From positions 310,001 to 374,000 of the forward strand of contig JAYONB010000001.1 of the NCBI GenBank assembly GCA_038121105.1: a DNA stretch of 64,000 bases, in the 5' to 3' direction. Below the pieces are notes generated by a model. It saw only the letters and a list, made by a program, of their open reading frames with translations. It did no database searches and was not told the origin of the DNA. Position 1 is the first letter of the stretch, and every line of letters begins with the position of its first letter. The translations under genes were made by a program, and so were the position numbers. Origin of the DNA: CALJDF01 sp038121105. Its GTDB lineage: Bacteria; Pseudomonadota; Alphaproteobacteria; SHVP01. This document shows positions 35,150-43,764 of the stretch, one piece after another.

Positions 35150-36343
35150 ATGTACGCGCAAATTGTCATTCTCTTGATCGGGTTTTCGAGTTTCGTCGGA
35201 ATCTCGATCGTCATTCCGGTGCTGCCGCACTATGCGACGGCGTTCGGTGCGAGTGCGTTGGGCGTGACCTTTGCTTTTGCGATTACGCCTGGGATTGCGA
35301 TGGTCTCCGGCATCGTCTGGGTGCGCGCGAGCGATCGGTTCGGCCGCCGCCCGATCGTGATCATTTCGCTGGTCGGTCAGTTCGCGAGTTTTCTGTGGCT
35401 TGCCTACGCCACCTCGCTGACCGAAATCTATCTATCGCGCGCCATTGCCGGTGTATTCGTGGGCAGCATCCCGGCGCTTTTCGCGTCGATGACCGACATT
35501 ACCTCGCCTGAGAAACGCGCTGGGGCGATGGGACGCGTGAGTGCATCGCTGACCGCCGGGTTCATGGTGGGCCCCGTGCTGGGCGGGATACTGGCGACCG
35601 CGTTTACCGACGAACCGAGTTTCTTCTATCCCTTCATTATCACGGCGGCGTTGTACGGTGTGTTGATCGTGGTGGCGACGTTCGCATTGCCCGAGAGTCG
35701 TACGCGCGCGGCGCGCCAACAACTCGCCACGGCGCGACAATCGTTCGCCCAACGACTGCGGGTCTACATGGCGCCGCTCATGTCGGTTCCGTTGCTGGGC
35801 GTGGCCACAGTCCACTTTTCGTCGAGCAGCACCAGCGCCATCCTGGCCCTTTGGGTGTTGGATCGGTTCGGCTGGGGCGTCGCCGAAACGTCATGGGTGG
35901 TCACCACGATGGCGGCGCTGGTAATGCTCTGGAACCTCGGTGCAGCATCGCTTACCGGTTGGTTCGGCCATACACCCGTCTTGCTAGCCAGTCAGCTCGG
36001 CGTCGTTCTGGCGTTTCTTTCCTTCGTGTTCGTGCAACAACCGGCGGTGGTTTATTTGATCCTGGTTTTGGCCGCGTTCGGCAACGGCCTTGGGCGCACG
36101 GTGACAACGGCTTTGGTCTCGCTGGGCGCAGAAGAAGATCGACGCGGAGAGGCCATGGGTGTGCAAAACACGGTCGCATCGGCGGTCACCGCCGGAGGAC
36201 CGCTGTTGGCGGGATGGCTTTTCGTCGCGATCTCGCCTTCGGCACCGTTCGTGGTGATTGCGGCGTTCGCCGTAGTCGCATTCGGCGCGACGGCGCTGTT
36301 TTTGGCCTTCGGCACCGACCGCGAGAGGGAAACCCTGTCATGA
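35150..36343 (+). CDS. MFS-family transporter, drug/metabolite exporter type
   Basis: About 397 residues with twelve predicted membrane spans. The start MYAQIVILLIGFSSFVGISI leads straight into span 1. The cytoplasmic loop 2-3 motif A is present as WVRASDRFGRRPIVI, and motif C-like GFMVGPVLGGILATAF is in span 5, the mark of drug:proton antiporters. An upstream GTG at 35132 would add six residues; the ATG was preferred. Its stop overlaps the start of the next gene (ATGA), so the two are translationally coupled. Confidence 0.87.
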   Translation: MYAQIVILLIGFSSFVGISIVIPVLPHYATAFGASALGVTFAFAITPGIAMVSGIVWVRASDRFGRRPIVIISLVGQFASFLWLAYATSLTEIYLSRAIAGVFVGSIPALFASMTDITSPEKRAGAMGRVSASLTAGFMVGPVLGGILATAFTDEPSFFYPFIITAALYGVLIVVATFALPESRTRAARQQLATARQSFAQRLRVYMAPLMSVPLLGVATVHFSSSSTSAILALWVLDRFGWGVAETSWVVTTMAALVMLWNLGAASLTGWFGHTPVLLASQLGVVLAFLSFVFVQQPAVVYLILVLAAFGNGLGRTVTTALVSLGAEEDRRGEAMGVQNTVASAVTAGGPLLAGWLFVAISPSAPFVVIAAFAVVAFGATALFLAFGTDRERETLS

Positions 36344-36789
36344 TCTATGCATCTCCTTGTGCGTGCGCGCTGCGTTCGCTGCGCACCGCCCTTGCCGCCG
36401 CGATGTTGACGACGGCCACGCTGCCCGCCGCAGCCCAAGGCGAACTGGTGTTCATGGACGAGCTGGTGTTGCGGGACGGCGTGTTCTTCAAAGTTCATAC
36501 CCGCGTGCCGTTTACCGGCGAGGTACGCGGTCATGGGCAGATCGTGGAGGGATTGCGCGAGGGCTCGTGGATCTTCTTCGACGACAACGGGCAACGGTTG
36601 TCGGAAGGCACGTTCAAAAACGGAAGGGAACACGGGCCGTGGGTGTTCTTTCATCCTAACGGGCAAATGGCCTCGACGGGTGGGTTCGCGAATGGTGTAC
36701 GCGATGGGCATTGGACGTTTTTCAATCCCGACGGCACCGAAGACGGCGCGCTGACCGGCACCTATCGTGCCGGGGTCCGGGTCGACTAG
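36340..36789 (+). CDS. exported MORN-type repeat protein
   Basis: A 149-residue protein with an N-terminal signal-like segment (LRTALAAAMLTTATLPAAAQ). It is followed by MORN/YwqK-type repeats: GQIVEGLREGSWIFFDDNGQ, EGTFKNGREHGPWVFFHPNG, GGFANGVRDGHWTFFNPDG. The repeats form a beta-hairpin ladder; in bacteria their roles are largely unknown. Its start codon overlaps the stop of the MFS gene by 4 bases. The expected location is the periplasm. Confidence 0.8.
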   Translation: MIYASPCACALRSLRTALAAAMLTTATLPAAAQGELVFMDELVLRDGVFFKVHTRVPFTGEVRGHGQIVEGLREGSWIFFDDNGQRLSEGTFKNGREHGPWVFFHPNGQMASTGGFANGVRDGHWTFFNPDGTEDGALTGTYRAGVRVD

Positions 36790-36903
36790 ACGGTTTCGAC
36801 CGAACGCCGCATCCAAAACCGCTCGATCGTTTCGGCCACGCCCCGGGCGCGACGAGGTCTGCGGTGTGCTACAACCCAGCGGCGCCCATCTCGGACATCG
36901 TTT

Positions 36904-38730
36904 GTGACCACCGACCCCGAACAAATTCTGCATGACGTCTTTGGCTTCCAAGGCTTTCGGCCCGGGCAGCGCGAGATCGTCGACAAGTTGCTGGCCGGGC
37001 GAAACGTGCTGGCCGTGATGCCGACCGGGGCCGGAAAGTCGCTGTGCTATCAGGTCCCGGCGTTGATCCAAGACGGGCTGACGGTGGTGGTCTCCCCCTT
37101 GGTTGCGTTGATCGACGATCAAGTCGCGGCGCTACAGGCCAATGGCGTGGTGGCGGCGCGCATTCACTCCGGGCGATCGCGCGCGGACAACGTGGCGGAT
37201 TGGCGGCGGGTGGACGCTGGTGAGGCGCGCCTCGTCTACATGTCGCCCGAACGATTGATGACGCCGCGGATGCTGAGCGCGTTGCAGCGCTGTAAGCCCA
37301 AGTTGTTTGTGGTCGACGAGGCGCATTGCGTTTCCAAGTGGGGCACGAACTTTCGGCCCGAGTATGGGGCGCTCGATGCACTGAAGGCTCAGTTTCCCGA
37401 CGCAACGTTCGCAGGGTTTACCGCCACGGCCGATACCGCAACCCAACGCGATGTCGCCGACAAGTTGTTCGGCGGGCATGGCGACATCATCGTGCATGGG
37501 TTCGATCGGCCCAACCTATGGCTGGGCGTGACGCCGAAAACGAAATGGCGCGACCAACTGCGTGGTTTTTTGAAGGACCGTCAGGGCCAGAGCGGCATCG
37601 TCTATTGCCTGTCGCGCAAATTGACCGAAGAGGTCGCCGACTTGTTGCGCCGCGAGGGCGTCAACGCCCTGCCCTATCACGCTGGGCTCTCGCCCGAGGT
37701 GCGCCAGGAAAACCAAGAAACGTTCATGGCCGAAGACGGCGTCGTGATGGTGGCGACCATCGCCTTCGGCATGGGCATCGATAAGCCCGACATTCGGTTC
37801 GTCTTTCACCTCAACCTGCCGGGCAGCATGGAGGCCTATTACCAGGAGGTCGGCCGTGCGGGACGCGACGGGGCGGCGGCCGACGTCTTTATGGTGTATG
37901 GGCTCGACGATGTGCGGATGCGCCGCCAGTTCATCGAGCAAGACGGCGACGACACCGATCACCAGCGGCGCGAGCACAAGCGTCTGGATTCTCTGCTGGC
38001 CTATTGCGAAGCTTCGCAGTGCCGACGCGTGACGCTGCTGTCGTATTTCGGCGAGACCCCGGAGCCGTGCGGCAATTGCGACAATTGCCAAGACCCGCCC
38101 AAGATGATCGACGGCACCGAGGAGGCGCAGATGCTGTTCTCGGCGGTGCGGCGCACGGGCGAACGGTTCGGCGCCGTGTATGTGATCGACGTCCTGATGG
38201 GCAAGACTAACGAACGGATCGTCAAGCTGGGGCACGACACGCTGCCCACGTTCGGTGTGGGTAAGGACCGAACCAAGACGTTCTGGCAAGCGTTCCTGCG
38301 ACAGGCCGTGGCGGGCGGGTACTTGCAGATCGATATCGAACGCTTTGGGGGCTTGCGGCTGAGCGATCGGGGACGGCGCGTGCTAAAGGGCGAAGAGACG
38401 TTTGCCTATCACGAGGCCGCAGGCTTCACGTTGGCCAAGACCGCACGCAAGAAGAAAGCCGCCCCGGCGGACCTTGATGACGGCGATACCGATCTTTATG
38501 CCGCGCTAAAGGCGCTGCGGCGCGACCTTGCCCAGGCCCGCAAGGTGCCGGCCTATGTGATTTTTGCCGACAAAACCTTGCAGCATATGTGCGAATTAAA
38601 GCCCACCAGCTTGGAGGAAATGGCGGAGGTCAACGGCGTGGGGCCCGCCAAACTGAAGAAGTTCGGCGATGCCTTTCTTGAGGTGCTGGCCAAGGGACCG
38701 CCGATCACGGCCGATCCCGACGGGGCGTGA
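36904..38730 (+). CDS. recQ: ATP-dependent DNA helicase RecQ
   Basis: A 608-residue 3'-5' superfamily 2 helicase for recombination and fork repair. Helicase core motifs are visible: FRPGQREIVDKLLAGRN (motif 0), MPTGAGKSLCYQ (Walker A), VVDEAHCVSKW (Walker B), FTATAD, and YQEVGRAGRDG (motif VI). The zinc-binding site is LAYCEASQCRR plus CGNCDNC. A winged helix follows and an HRDC domain closes the protein (AYVIFADKTLQHMCELKPTS). The aromatic-rich loop reads KWGTNFRPEY where E. coli has QWGHDFRPEY. The start is GTG 36904. Confidence 0.95.
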   Translation: MTTDPEQILHDVFGFQGFRPGQREIVDKLLAGRNVLAVMPTGAGKSLCYQVPALIQDGLTVVVSPLVALIDDQVAALQANGVVAARIHSGRSRADNVADWRRVDAGEARLVYMSPERLMTPRMLSALQRCKPKLFVVDEAHCVSKWGTNFRPEYGALDALKAQFPDATFAGFTATADTATQRDVADKLFGGHGDIIVHGFDRPNLWLGVTPKTKWRDQLRGFLKDRQGQSGIVYCLSRKLTEEVADLLRREGVNALPYHAGLSPEVRQENQETFMAEDGVVMVATIAFGMGIDKPDIRFVFHLNLPGSMEAYYQEVGRAGRDGAAADVFMVYGLDDVRMRRQFIEQDGDDTDHQRREHKRLDSLLAYCEASQCRRVTLLSYFGETPEPCGNCDNCQDPPKMIDGTEEAQMLFSAVRRTGERFGAVYVIDVLMGKTNERIVKLGHDTLPTFGVGKDRTKTFWQAFLRQAVAGGYLQIDIERFGGLRLSDRGRRVLKGEETFAYHEAAGFTLAKTARKKKAAPADLDDGDTDLYAALKALRRDLAQARKVPAYVIFADKTLQHMCELKPTSLEEMAEVNGVGPAKLKKFGDAFLEVLAKGPPITADPDGA

Positions 38731-38762
38731 CAGTCCATGTTCGCATCGCTATAAGACCGCGG

Positions 38763-38843
38763 ATGAACCACGCACCCGCAAGCAGCTCCTATTTTACGGG
38801 GTATCCGGCGCCTTTGGCGGCGGGAGGGTTTCGTACGGACTGA
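38763..38843 (+). CDS. candidate leader peptide of the DAHP synthase attenuator
   Basis: A 26-codon frame in the leader of the DAHP synthase gene. It contains Tyr-Phe at codons 10-11, Tyr at 14 and Phe at 23, in ASSSYFTGYPAPLAAGGF. The stop TGA is at 38841-38843, upstream of a terminator. The start lacks a strong ribosome-binding site. Its support is the pairing logic of the region (see the attenuator feature) rather than the peptide alone. Confidence 0.45.
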   Translation: MNHAPASSSYFTGYPAPLAAGGFRTD

Positions 38844-38893
38844 AGACAGGTCCATCGACATTCCCGAGCCGCCAGACACCTGGCGGCTTTTTT
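38815..38893 (+). promoter_or_regulatory. candidate transcription attenuator of the DAHP synthase gene
   Basis: A terminator (AGCCGCCAG 38867-38875, loop, CTGGCGGCT 38880-38888, then a T-run to 38893) lies 37 bases before the DAHP synthase ATG. TGGCGGC occurs twice, at 38815-38821 in the leader frame and at 38881-38887 in the right terminator arm. The first copy can pair with GCCGCCA (38868-38874), the left arm, forming an antiterminator. An alternative small stem CGCC-TTT-GGCG (38809-38819) sequesters the first copy. A ribosome stalled at the Tyr codon 38802-38804 would free it. Confidence 0.55.
38866..38893 (+). terminator. intrinsic terminator before the DAHP synthase gene
   Basis: A 9-bp stem with ACAC loop followed by TTTTTT. 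It ends recQ transcription or acts as the conditional terminator of the leader described above. Confidence 0.8.
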
Positions 38894-38929
38894 GTTGCCG
38901 TCTGGGCTGGACAACAAAAGGACACGACC

Positions 38930-39982
38930 ATGACGACCGCGACCGACGACTTACGTATTCGAGATATCAGCGCGCTGAGTACGCCCGATGCGGTGATGCA
39001 AGAAGTGCCTGCCGCGCCCGAGGCCATGCAGACCGTCGCCGACGCGCGACGGGCGGTGCAGGAGATCCTGCATGGCCAGGACCACCGCGTTGCGGTGGTG
39101 GTGGGCCCATGCTCGATCCACGACCCGAAATCGGCAATGGAATACGCCAACCGATTGGTTGCGCTGCGCAGCACGTTGGGCGACCGGCTGGAGCTGATCA
39201 TGCGGGTTTATTTCGAGAAGCCGCGGACGACGGTGGGTTGGAAGGGATTGATCAACGACCCCGATCTCGACGACAGTTTTCAGATCAACAAGGGCTTGCG
39301 CTTGGCGCGCCGATTGTTGGCGGACATCAACGCGCTCGGGCTGCCGGCCGGGGCGGAGTTTCTCGATACCACGACGCCGCAGTACTTCGCCGATCTCGTC
39401 GCGTGGGCAGCGATCGGCGCCCGGACCACCGAGAGCCAAATCCATCGCGAGATGGCGTCGGGGCTGTCGTGCCCGGTCGGGTTCAAGAACGGTACGTCGG
39501 GCGACGTGAAGATTGCGGTGGATGCGGTGAAGTCGGCGTCCAACCCGCATCATTTCCTCGCCGTGACCAAGAACGGCGAATGCGCCATCGCCGAGACCAC
39601 CGGCAACGAGGACTGCCACATCATTCTGCGTGGCGGATCGGCGCCGAACTATGACGCGGCCAGCGTCGCGGCGGCCTGCGAAAAAGCCGAGAACTCTGGT
39701 ATCGCGCCGGTGGTGATGATCGATGCGAGCCATGCCAATAGCGGTAAGAACCCCGACAACCAACCGGCCGTGATCGACGACATCGCAAACCAGATCAAAG
39801 GCGGCGAGCGGCGTATTTTCGGGGTGATGATCGAAAGCCACTTGGTTGGCGGACGACAAGACCAAAAGCCCGGGCAAGACCTGACCTACGGGCAGAGCAT
39901 CACCGACGGCTGTTTGGATTGGGACCGGACGGTGGCGTGCCTGGAAACCCTCGCCGAGGCGGTTGCAACGCGCAAAGGCTGA
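38930..39982 (+). CDS. aroG: 3-deoxy-7-phosphoheptulonate (DAHP) synthase, class I
   Basis: A 350-residue AroF/G/H-type enzyme condensing phosphoenolpyruvate and erythrose 4-phosphate, the first step of the shikimate pathway. Motifs are VVVGPCSIHDP, MRVYFEKPRTTVGWKGLIND, GARTTESQIHREMASGLSCP, GFKNGTSGD, HIILRGG, MIDASHANSGKNP and MIESHLVGGRQ. The metal-binding Cys, His, Glu and Asp residues are present. The N-terminal extension carries the usual feedback-sensing part, though its specificity (Tyr, Phe or Trp) cannot be read. The leader suggests expression control by Phe/Tyr. Confidence 0.95.
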   Translation: MTTATDDLRIRDISALSTPDAVMQEVPAAPEAMQTVADARRAVQEILHGQDHRVAVVVGPCSIHDPKSAMEYANRLVALRSTLGDRLELIMRVYFEKPRTTVGWKGLINDPDLDDSFQINKGLRLARRLLADINALGLPAGAEFLDTTTPQYFADLVAWAAIGARTTESQIHREMASGLSCPVGFKNGTSGDVKIAVDAVKSASNPHHFLAVTKNGECAIAETTGNEDCHIILRGGSAPNYDAASVAAACEKAENSGIAPVVMIDASHANSGKNPDNQPAVIDDIANQIKGGERRIFGVMIESHLVGGRQDQKPGQDLTYGQSITDGCLDWDRTVACLETLAEAVATRKG

Positions 39983-40026
39983 TCGCAATGGGGTACGATG
40001 TCGGGACGCTATTGGGAGCCTGAACC

Positions 40027-40191
40027 ATGACCCCTGACGAAATCGACCAAACATTCCGCGACGCCGGACTATCGGTTCCCGCGGAGGAACGCGCCACCAT
40101 GGCGGATGGCGTGGCGATCTTGCTGAAATTCATCGCGCGGCTGGACGATGCGCCGATCGCGGCGGCGCCAGGCAAGGACGACGCGTCGTGA
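40027..40191 (+). CDS. AtzG-like (DUF4089-type) small amidase partner
   Basis: A 54-residue acidic helical protein, MTPDEIDQTFRDAGLSVPAE followed by a helix around GVAILLKFIARLDD. It is upstream of, and overlaps by 4 bases (GTGA), an amidase-signature gene. This is the arrangement of AtzG with the AtzE biuret-pathway amidohydrolase, where the small GatC-like subunit stabilises the amidase. GGAG precedes the start. The sequence match to AtzG is weak but size, order and overlap agree. An unrelated small chaperone is the alternative. Confidence 0.6.
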   Translation: MTPDEIDQTFRDAGLSVPAEERATMADGVAILLKFIARLDDAPIAAAPGKDDAS

Positions 40192-41582
40192 GCGATCCCC
40201 TCGCCTATCTCTCGATCGCCGAGGCCGCTTCGCAGATCAAAGCCGGGACACTGTCGCCGGTCGATCTGACCGAGGCGATGATCGCCCGGCGCGGCGCGAT
40301 CGACGGGGCGCTGGGCAGTTTCGTTACGCCCACGGATGAGGTGGCGCGCGCGGCCGCCAAGACCGCCGAAACCGAGATTGCGGCGGGGCAGTATCGCGGA
40401 CCGTTGCATGGCATTCCCGTGGCGTTGAAAGAAGCGTTCGATACCGCGGGCATTCGCACCACGGTGGGCTCGAAACTGTTACGCGACCGGGTGCCCGAGA
40501 CCGATGCGACGGCGTGGGCGCGCCTGCGCGATGCCGGGGCGGTGCTACTGGGGAAGTTGGAGACGACCGAGTTTTGTTATGGCGGGCCTTCGGATGACAG
40601 TCTGTCCCCACCGGCGCGCAACCCCTGGAACGCCGAATGTTACGCGGGCGGATCGTCGAGCGGCGCGGGCGTGTCGCTGGCCAGCGGGCTCGCGATGGGC
40701 GCGTTGGGGACCGATACCGGTGGGTCGATCCGCTTGCCCGCGGCCTATTGCGGGATTACCGGGTTGATGCCGTCCTATGGGCTGGTGAGCCGGGCCGGGG
40801 TGTTTCCCTTATCTTCGACCTTGGACCATGTCGGGCCGATGGCGCGCACCGTGGAAGATTGCGCGATCCTGTTGAACGCGCTGGCCGGGCACGATGCGGC
40901 GGACCCGGGCAGCATCGCGCGGCCCGCTGTCGATTACACGGCAGACCTTGGGGCTGGCGCCAAAGGATTGCGCGTGGGCCTTGCTGGGGCGTTGGCGGGA
41001 AAGGATGCCGTTTCGGCGGACGGGATTGCGGCTTATCGCGCGGCCGCCGAGACCTTTCGCGACTTGGGCGCGACGGTGCACGAGATCGACCTGCCCAGCC
41101 TGACGGACTTTGCGACGGCGCAAATCGTCATCACGCTGGTCGAAGGCTATGCGATCCACGAGAAGGACCTGCAGGCGCGACGGGCCGACTACAGCTATCA
41201 CAGCCGGATGCGGCTTTCGTTGGGGCCTTTCATTCGCGCGGTCGACTACGCGCGGGCGCTGCAGCTGCGCGACAAGTTGATTGCGGATTACAACGCGGCA
41301 ATGGCCGAGGTCGACGTTGTTTTGGCGCCCGGCGCACCGGGGCCCGCGCCCAAAGCAGCGGGCGTTGGCGCATTCCAATTCTTCAGCAAGCCGTTGGTGA
41401 CGATGGCGGCCAACGTGTTGGGCGTCCCCGCGCTTGGCTTTCCGGCGGGGATGTCGGAAGACGGATTGCCGTTGGCCGTGCAACTGATGAGCAAACGATT
41501 CGACGATGCATTGGTCCTGCGTGCCGGGGCGGCGTTTCAAGCCACCACGGATTGGCACAAAGCGCGCCCGCCGGTGAGCTGA
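40188..41582 (+). CDS. amidase-signature family enzyme
   Basis: A 464-residue amidase. The Ser-cisSer-Lys triad is visible: Lys in PVALKEAFDTAG (about residue 79), cis-Ser in YAGGSSSGAGVSLAS and nucleophile Ser in GTDTGGSIRLPAAYCG. The GatA-like C-terminal part includes VVLAPGAPGPAPKA and LGVPALGFPAG. It hydrolyses an amide bond in a small substrate. Its start GTG overlaps the AtzG-like gene, so it may resemble AtzE (carboxybiuret hydrolase). The C-terminus lacks an extra domain. The convergent neighbour ends 7 bases away. Confidence 0.9.
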   Translation: MSDPLAYLSIAEAASQIKAGTLSPVDLTEAMIARRGAIDGALGSFVTPTDEVARAAAKTAETEIAAGQYRGPLHGIPVALKEAFDTAGIRTTVGSKLLRDRVPETDATAWARLRDAGAVLLGKLETTEFCYGGPSDDSLSPPARNPWNAECYAGGSSSGAGVSLASGLAMGALGTDTGGSIRLPAAYCGITGLMPSYGLVSRAGVFPLSSTLDHVGPMARTVEDCAILLNALAGHDAADPGSIARPAVDYTADLGAGAKGLRVGLAGALAGKDAVSADGIAAYRAAAETFRDLGATVHEIDLPSLTDFATAQIVITLVEGYAIHEKDLQARRADYSYHSRMRLSLGPFIRAVDYARALQLRDKLIADYNAAMAEVDVVLAPGAPGPAPKAAGVGAFQFFSKPLVTMAANVLGVPALGFPAGMSEDGLPLAVQLMSKRFDDALVLRAGAAFQATTDWHKARPPVS

Positions 41583-41588
41583 GTCCGC

Positions 41589-42803
41589 TTAGTCGAGCTG
41601 TAGGACCATCGCTTTGAGATAGCGGCTTTGCGGCAGCATGGGGTGTGCCGGGTGATCGGCGCCCGCTTCGGCGACGCGGAGCACCCTGCCCTTGCGGCCC
41701 GCCAGGGCCAACGCATGAGCGACTTCGTCTTCGAAGGCATCGCGTTCGACGAGATGCGAGCACGACGCGGCAAACAGAAAACCGCCGGGCACGACGCGGC
41801 CCGCGCAAAGCTTGAACAGTTTGCGATAGCCCTTGAGGCCGGTGGCGAGGTTCTTGCGCGACTTTACGAAAGCCGGAGGATCGCACACCACGATGTCGAA
41901 ACGCTCTCCCGCCGTCGCCAAGGTCTCGAGCGCACCCGGCAAGGTAGCGTTTTCGAAGGTGCAGATATCGCCGACACCGTTACGGTCTGCGGACTCGCGG
42001 GCGAGTGAGAGGGTTGCGTCGGCGCGATCGATGCCGAGCACCGAGGCCGCGCCCGACTTGGCGGCGAGAATGCCGAAGCCGCCGAGGTAGCAGTAGAGGT
42101 CCAGCACCCGCGCCCCTTTGGCGAGGGAAGCGACGAAGGCGCGGTTGTCGCGCTGGTCGTAGAACCAGCCGGTCTTTTGCCCCGCGCCGATGGGGGCAAG
42201 GAACGTGGCGCCGTTCTCTTGAACCTCCAGCGGGTCGTCCGACAACGTGCCGATGGTTTCTTCGTATCGGTCGAGGCGCTCGAGATCGCGGACCGGCGAA
42301 TCGTTTTTCAGGACGATGGCGCGCGGGTTCAGCACGTCCTGCAAGGCATCGGTGACGGCGGCGCGATGACGTTCGGCGCCCGCGGTGTTGAGCTGGCAGA
42401 CCACGACATCGCCGTACCGATCGATGACGATGCCGGGTAACCCGTCGGCTTCGGCGTGGATCAGGCGGTAGAACGGCGCAGGGTACAGCCGGTCGCGCAA
42501 TTCCAGGGCGTTGGTGAGTCGCGCGACGACGTAGGCTGTATCGAAGGCTTGCGTGGGATCGTCCGCGATGACGCGCGCGGCGATGAGACTATGGGGATTG
42601 AAATAGGCTGCGCCGACCGGTTTGCAGGATTGTTCCTGCAGCCGCACCATGGTGCCGGGCGGGATGGCCTTGGCCGCGGCATTCATTTCGATTTCGTTGG
42701 AGAAAACCCACGGACTGCCGCGGCGGACCCGTTTGGGGCGGGTGACGGTAACAATGGGTGAGGCTTCTTCGGTCGGGATTTCTTCCTCGGCAGCGTCGGT
42801 CAT
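41589..42803 (-). CDS. class I rRNA methyltransferase, RlmI/RsmL-like
   Basis: A 404-residue methyltransferase with an N-terminal PUA domain (about 15-90: IVTVTRPKRVRRGSPWVFSN, VGAAYFNPHSLIAARV) and a C-terminal SAM fold. The SAM fold contains GWFYDQRDNRAFVA, VLDLYCYLGGFGILAAKSGA, FDIVVCDPPAFVKSRKN and FAASCSHLV. This is the layout of E. coli RlmI, which makes m5C1962 in 23S rRNA. The start at ATG 42803 overlaps the stop of the upstream VOC gene by 4 bases, so it is read in that operon. Confidence 0.88.
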   Translation of the reverse strand: MTDAAEEEIPTEEASPIVTVTRPKRVRRGSPWVFSNEIEMNAAAKAIPPGTMVRLQEQSCKPVGAAYFNPHSLIAARVIADDPTQAFDTAYVVARLTNALELRDRLYPAPFYRLIHAEADGLPGIVIDRYGDVVVCQLNTAGAERHRAAVTDALQDVLNPRAIVLKNDSPVRDLERLDRYEETIGTLSDDPLEVQENGATFLAPIGAGQKTGWFYDQRDNRAFVASLAKGARVLDLYCYLGGFGILAAKSGAASVLGIDRADATLSLARESADRNGVGDICTFENATLPGALETLATAGERFDIVVCDPPAFVKSRKNLATGLKGYRKLFKLCAGRVVPGGFLFAASCSHLVERDAFEDEVAHALALAGRKGRVLRVAEAGADHPAHPMLPQSRYLKAMVLQLD

Positions 42804-43759
42804 GCCCACATCGTTTCGCACACTTCGACCCGTTCGCCGTCGGGCCCGAAAAAACAAAAAGCGCGGGCGCCGTTGTAGGGGGCAGCCGCGATGGCGCGCG
42901 GCTCGGCGATGATCCGCGCGTGCACGGACTTATGAACCGCTGCGACCACGCTGTCGAGGTCGGTGGTGGTAAACGTGGCAAGGCACGTACCGCCGTCGAA
43001 CTGTGTGGGCGTAAGCGGATCGGGGTCGATGTAGGCCGCCTCGATACCGTGAATCTCGACGGCGCCAAGACCCGGCCCCGGCGCGTCGCCCTTGAGAATA
43101 TCGAGGTGATAGGTCGGGCCGGGCGGGATGTTCCAAGCGTCGTGCATGGGCCCATCGGTCGATTGGGACTCGAGTAAAGGGGTCAGGCGGAGATCGTGTT
43201 CGTAAAAGGCGCGGCACCTAGCGTAGTCCGGCGTGGTGACGGGTATCTCGAAGATGTGCCCGACCCGTGCGCCGGCCGCATGGAAAGCGCGGGTTTTGGG
43301 CTGGGTCACCGCCATCGTCAGGGTGACATGGGTGCCGCCGGGCAACATCGCGCTGAAGGCGCGGTGGATGTTGCTGCCGGATGCCGTGAAGTCGAAGTTC
43401 TTAGGCGGTTCAAACGGGGCCGTGTCCGGGTGATCTTCCATGGCGGTGTAGAGACTGTCGATGTCCTCCATCACAACGATTTCGAAGCCGCCCCAGCGCG
43501 CGGCGCGCTGCCGCGAACGGGATCGTTCGTCGCCGGCAACTAAGCGCAGCATGCCGCGGTCCGCGCCGGAGGAGCGGAGGATGAAGAAGCGATCTCCCGC
43601 ACTATCCGGCGCGATACCCCACAACGACGTGAGGTCGGGATCGACGGATCCCTCGGCCAACGTTTCCCAATCCCAGACCTCGGTCAGGAAGGCCGCGAAG
43701 CGTTGCGGCGCGCGACAGGCGACCGTCATGGCCGCGAGGGCGGTGAACAGCGGTTTCAT
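42800..43759 (-). CDS. VOC (glyoxalase/bleomycin-resistance) superfamily protein
   Basis: A 319-residue protein with two VOC-like halves. The first has FAAFLTEVWDWETLAEGSVD, and the second GARVGHIFEIPVTTPDYARC, RAFYEHDLRLTPLLE and FCFFGPDGERVEVCETMW. VOC enzymes bind metal and act on small hydroxyacids, extradiol ring cleavage substrates or antibiotics. The specific activity is unknown. It starts 5 bases after the maleate isomerase-like gene stop, in the same operon. Confidence 0.8.
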   Translation of the reverse strand: MKPLFTALAAMTVACRAPQRFAAFLTEVWDWETLAEGSVDPDLTSLWGIAPDSAGDRFFILRSSGADRGMLRLVAGDERSRSRQRAARWGGFEIVVMEDIDSLYTAMEDHPDTAPFEPPKNFDFTASGSNIHRAFSAMLPGGTHVTLTMAVTQPKTRAFHAAGARVGHIFEIPVTTPDYARCRAFYEHDLRLTPLLESQSTDGPMHDAWNIPPGPTYHLDILKGDAPGPGLGAVEIHGIEAAYIDPDPLTPTQFDGGTCLATFTTTDLDSVVAAVHKSVHARIIAEPRAIAAAPYNGARAFCFFGPDGERVEVCETMWA

Positions 43760-43764
43760 CGCCG

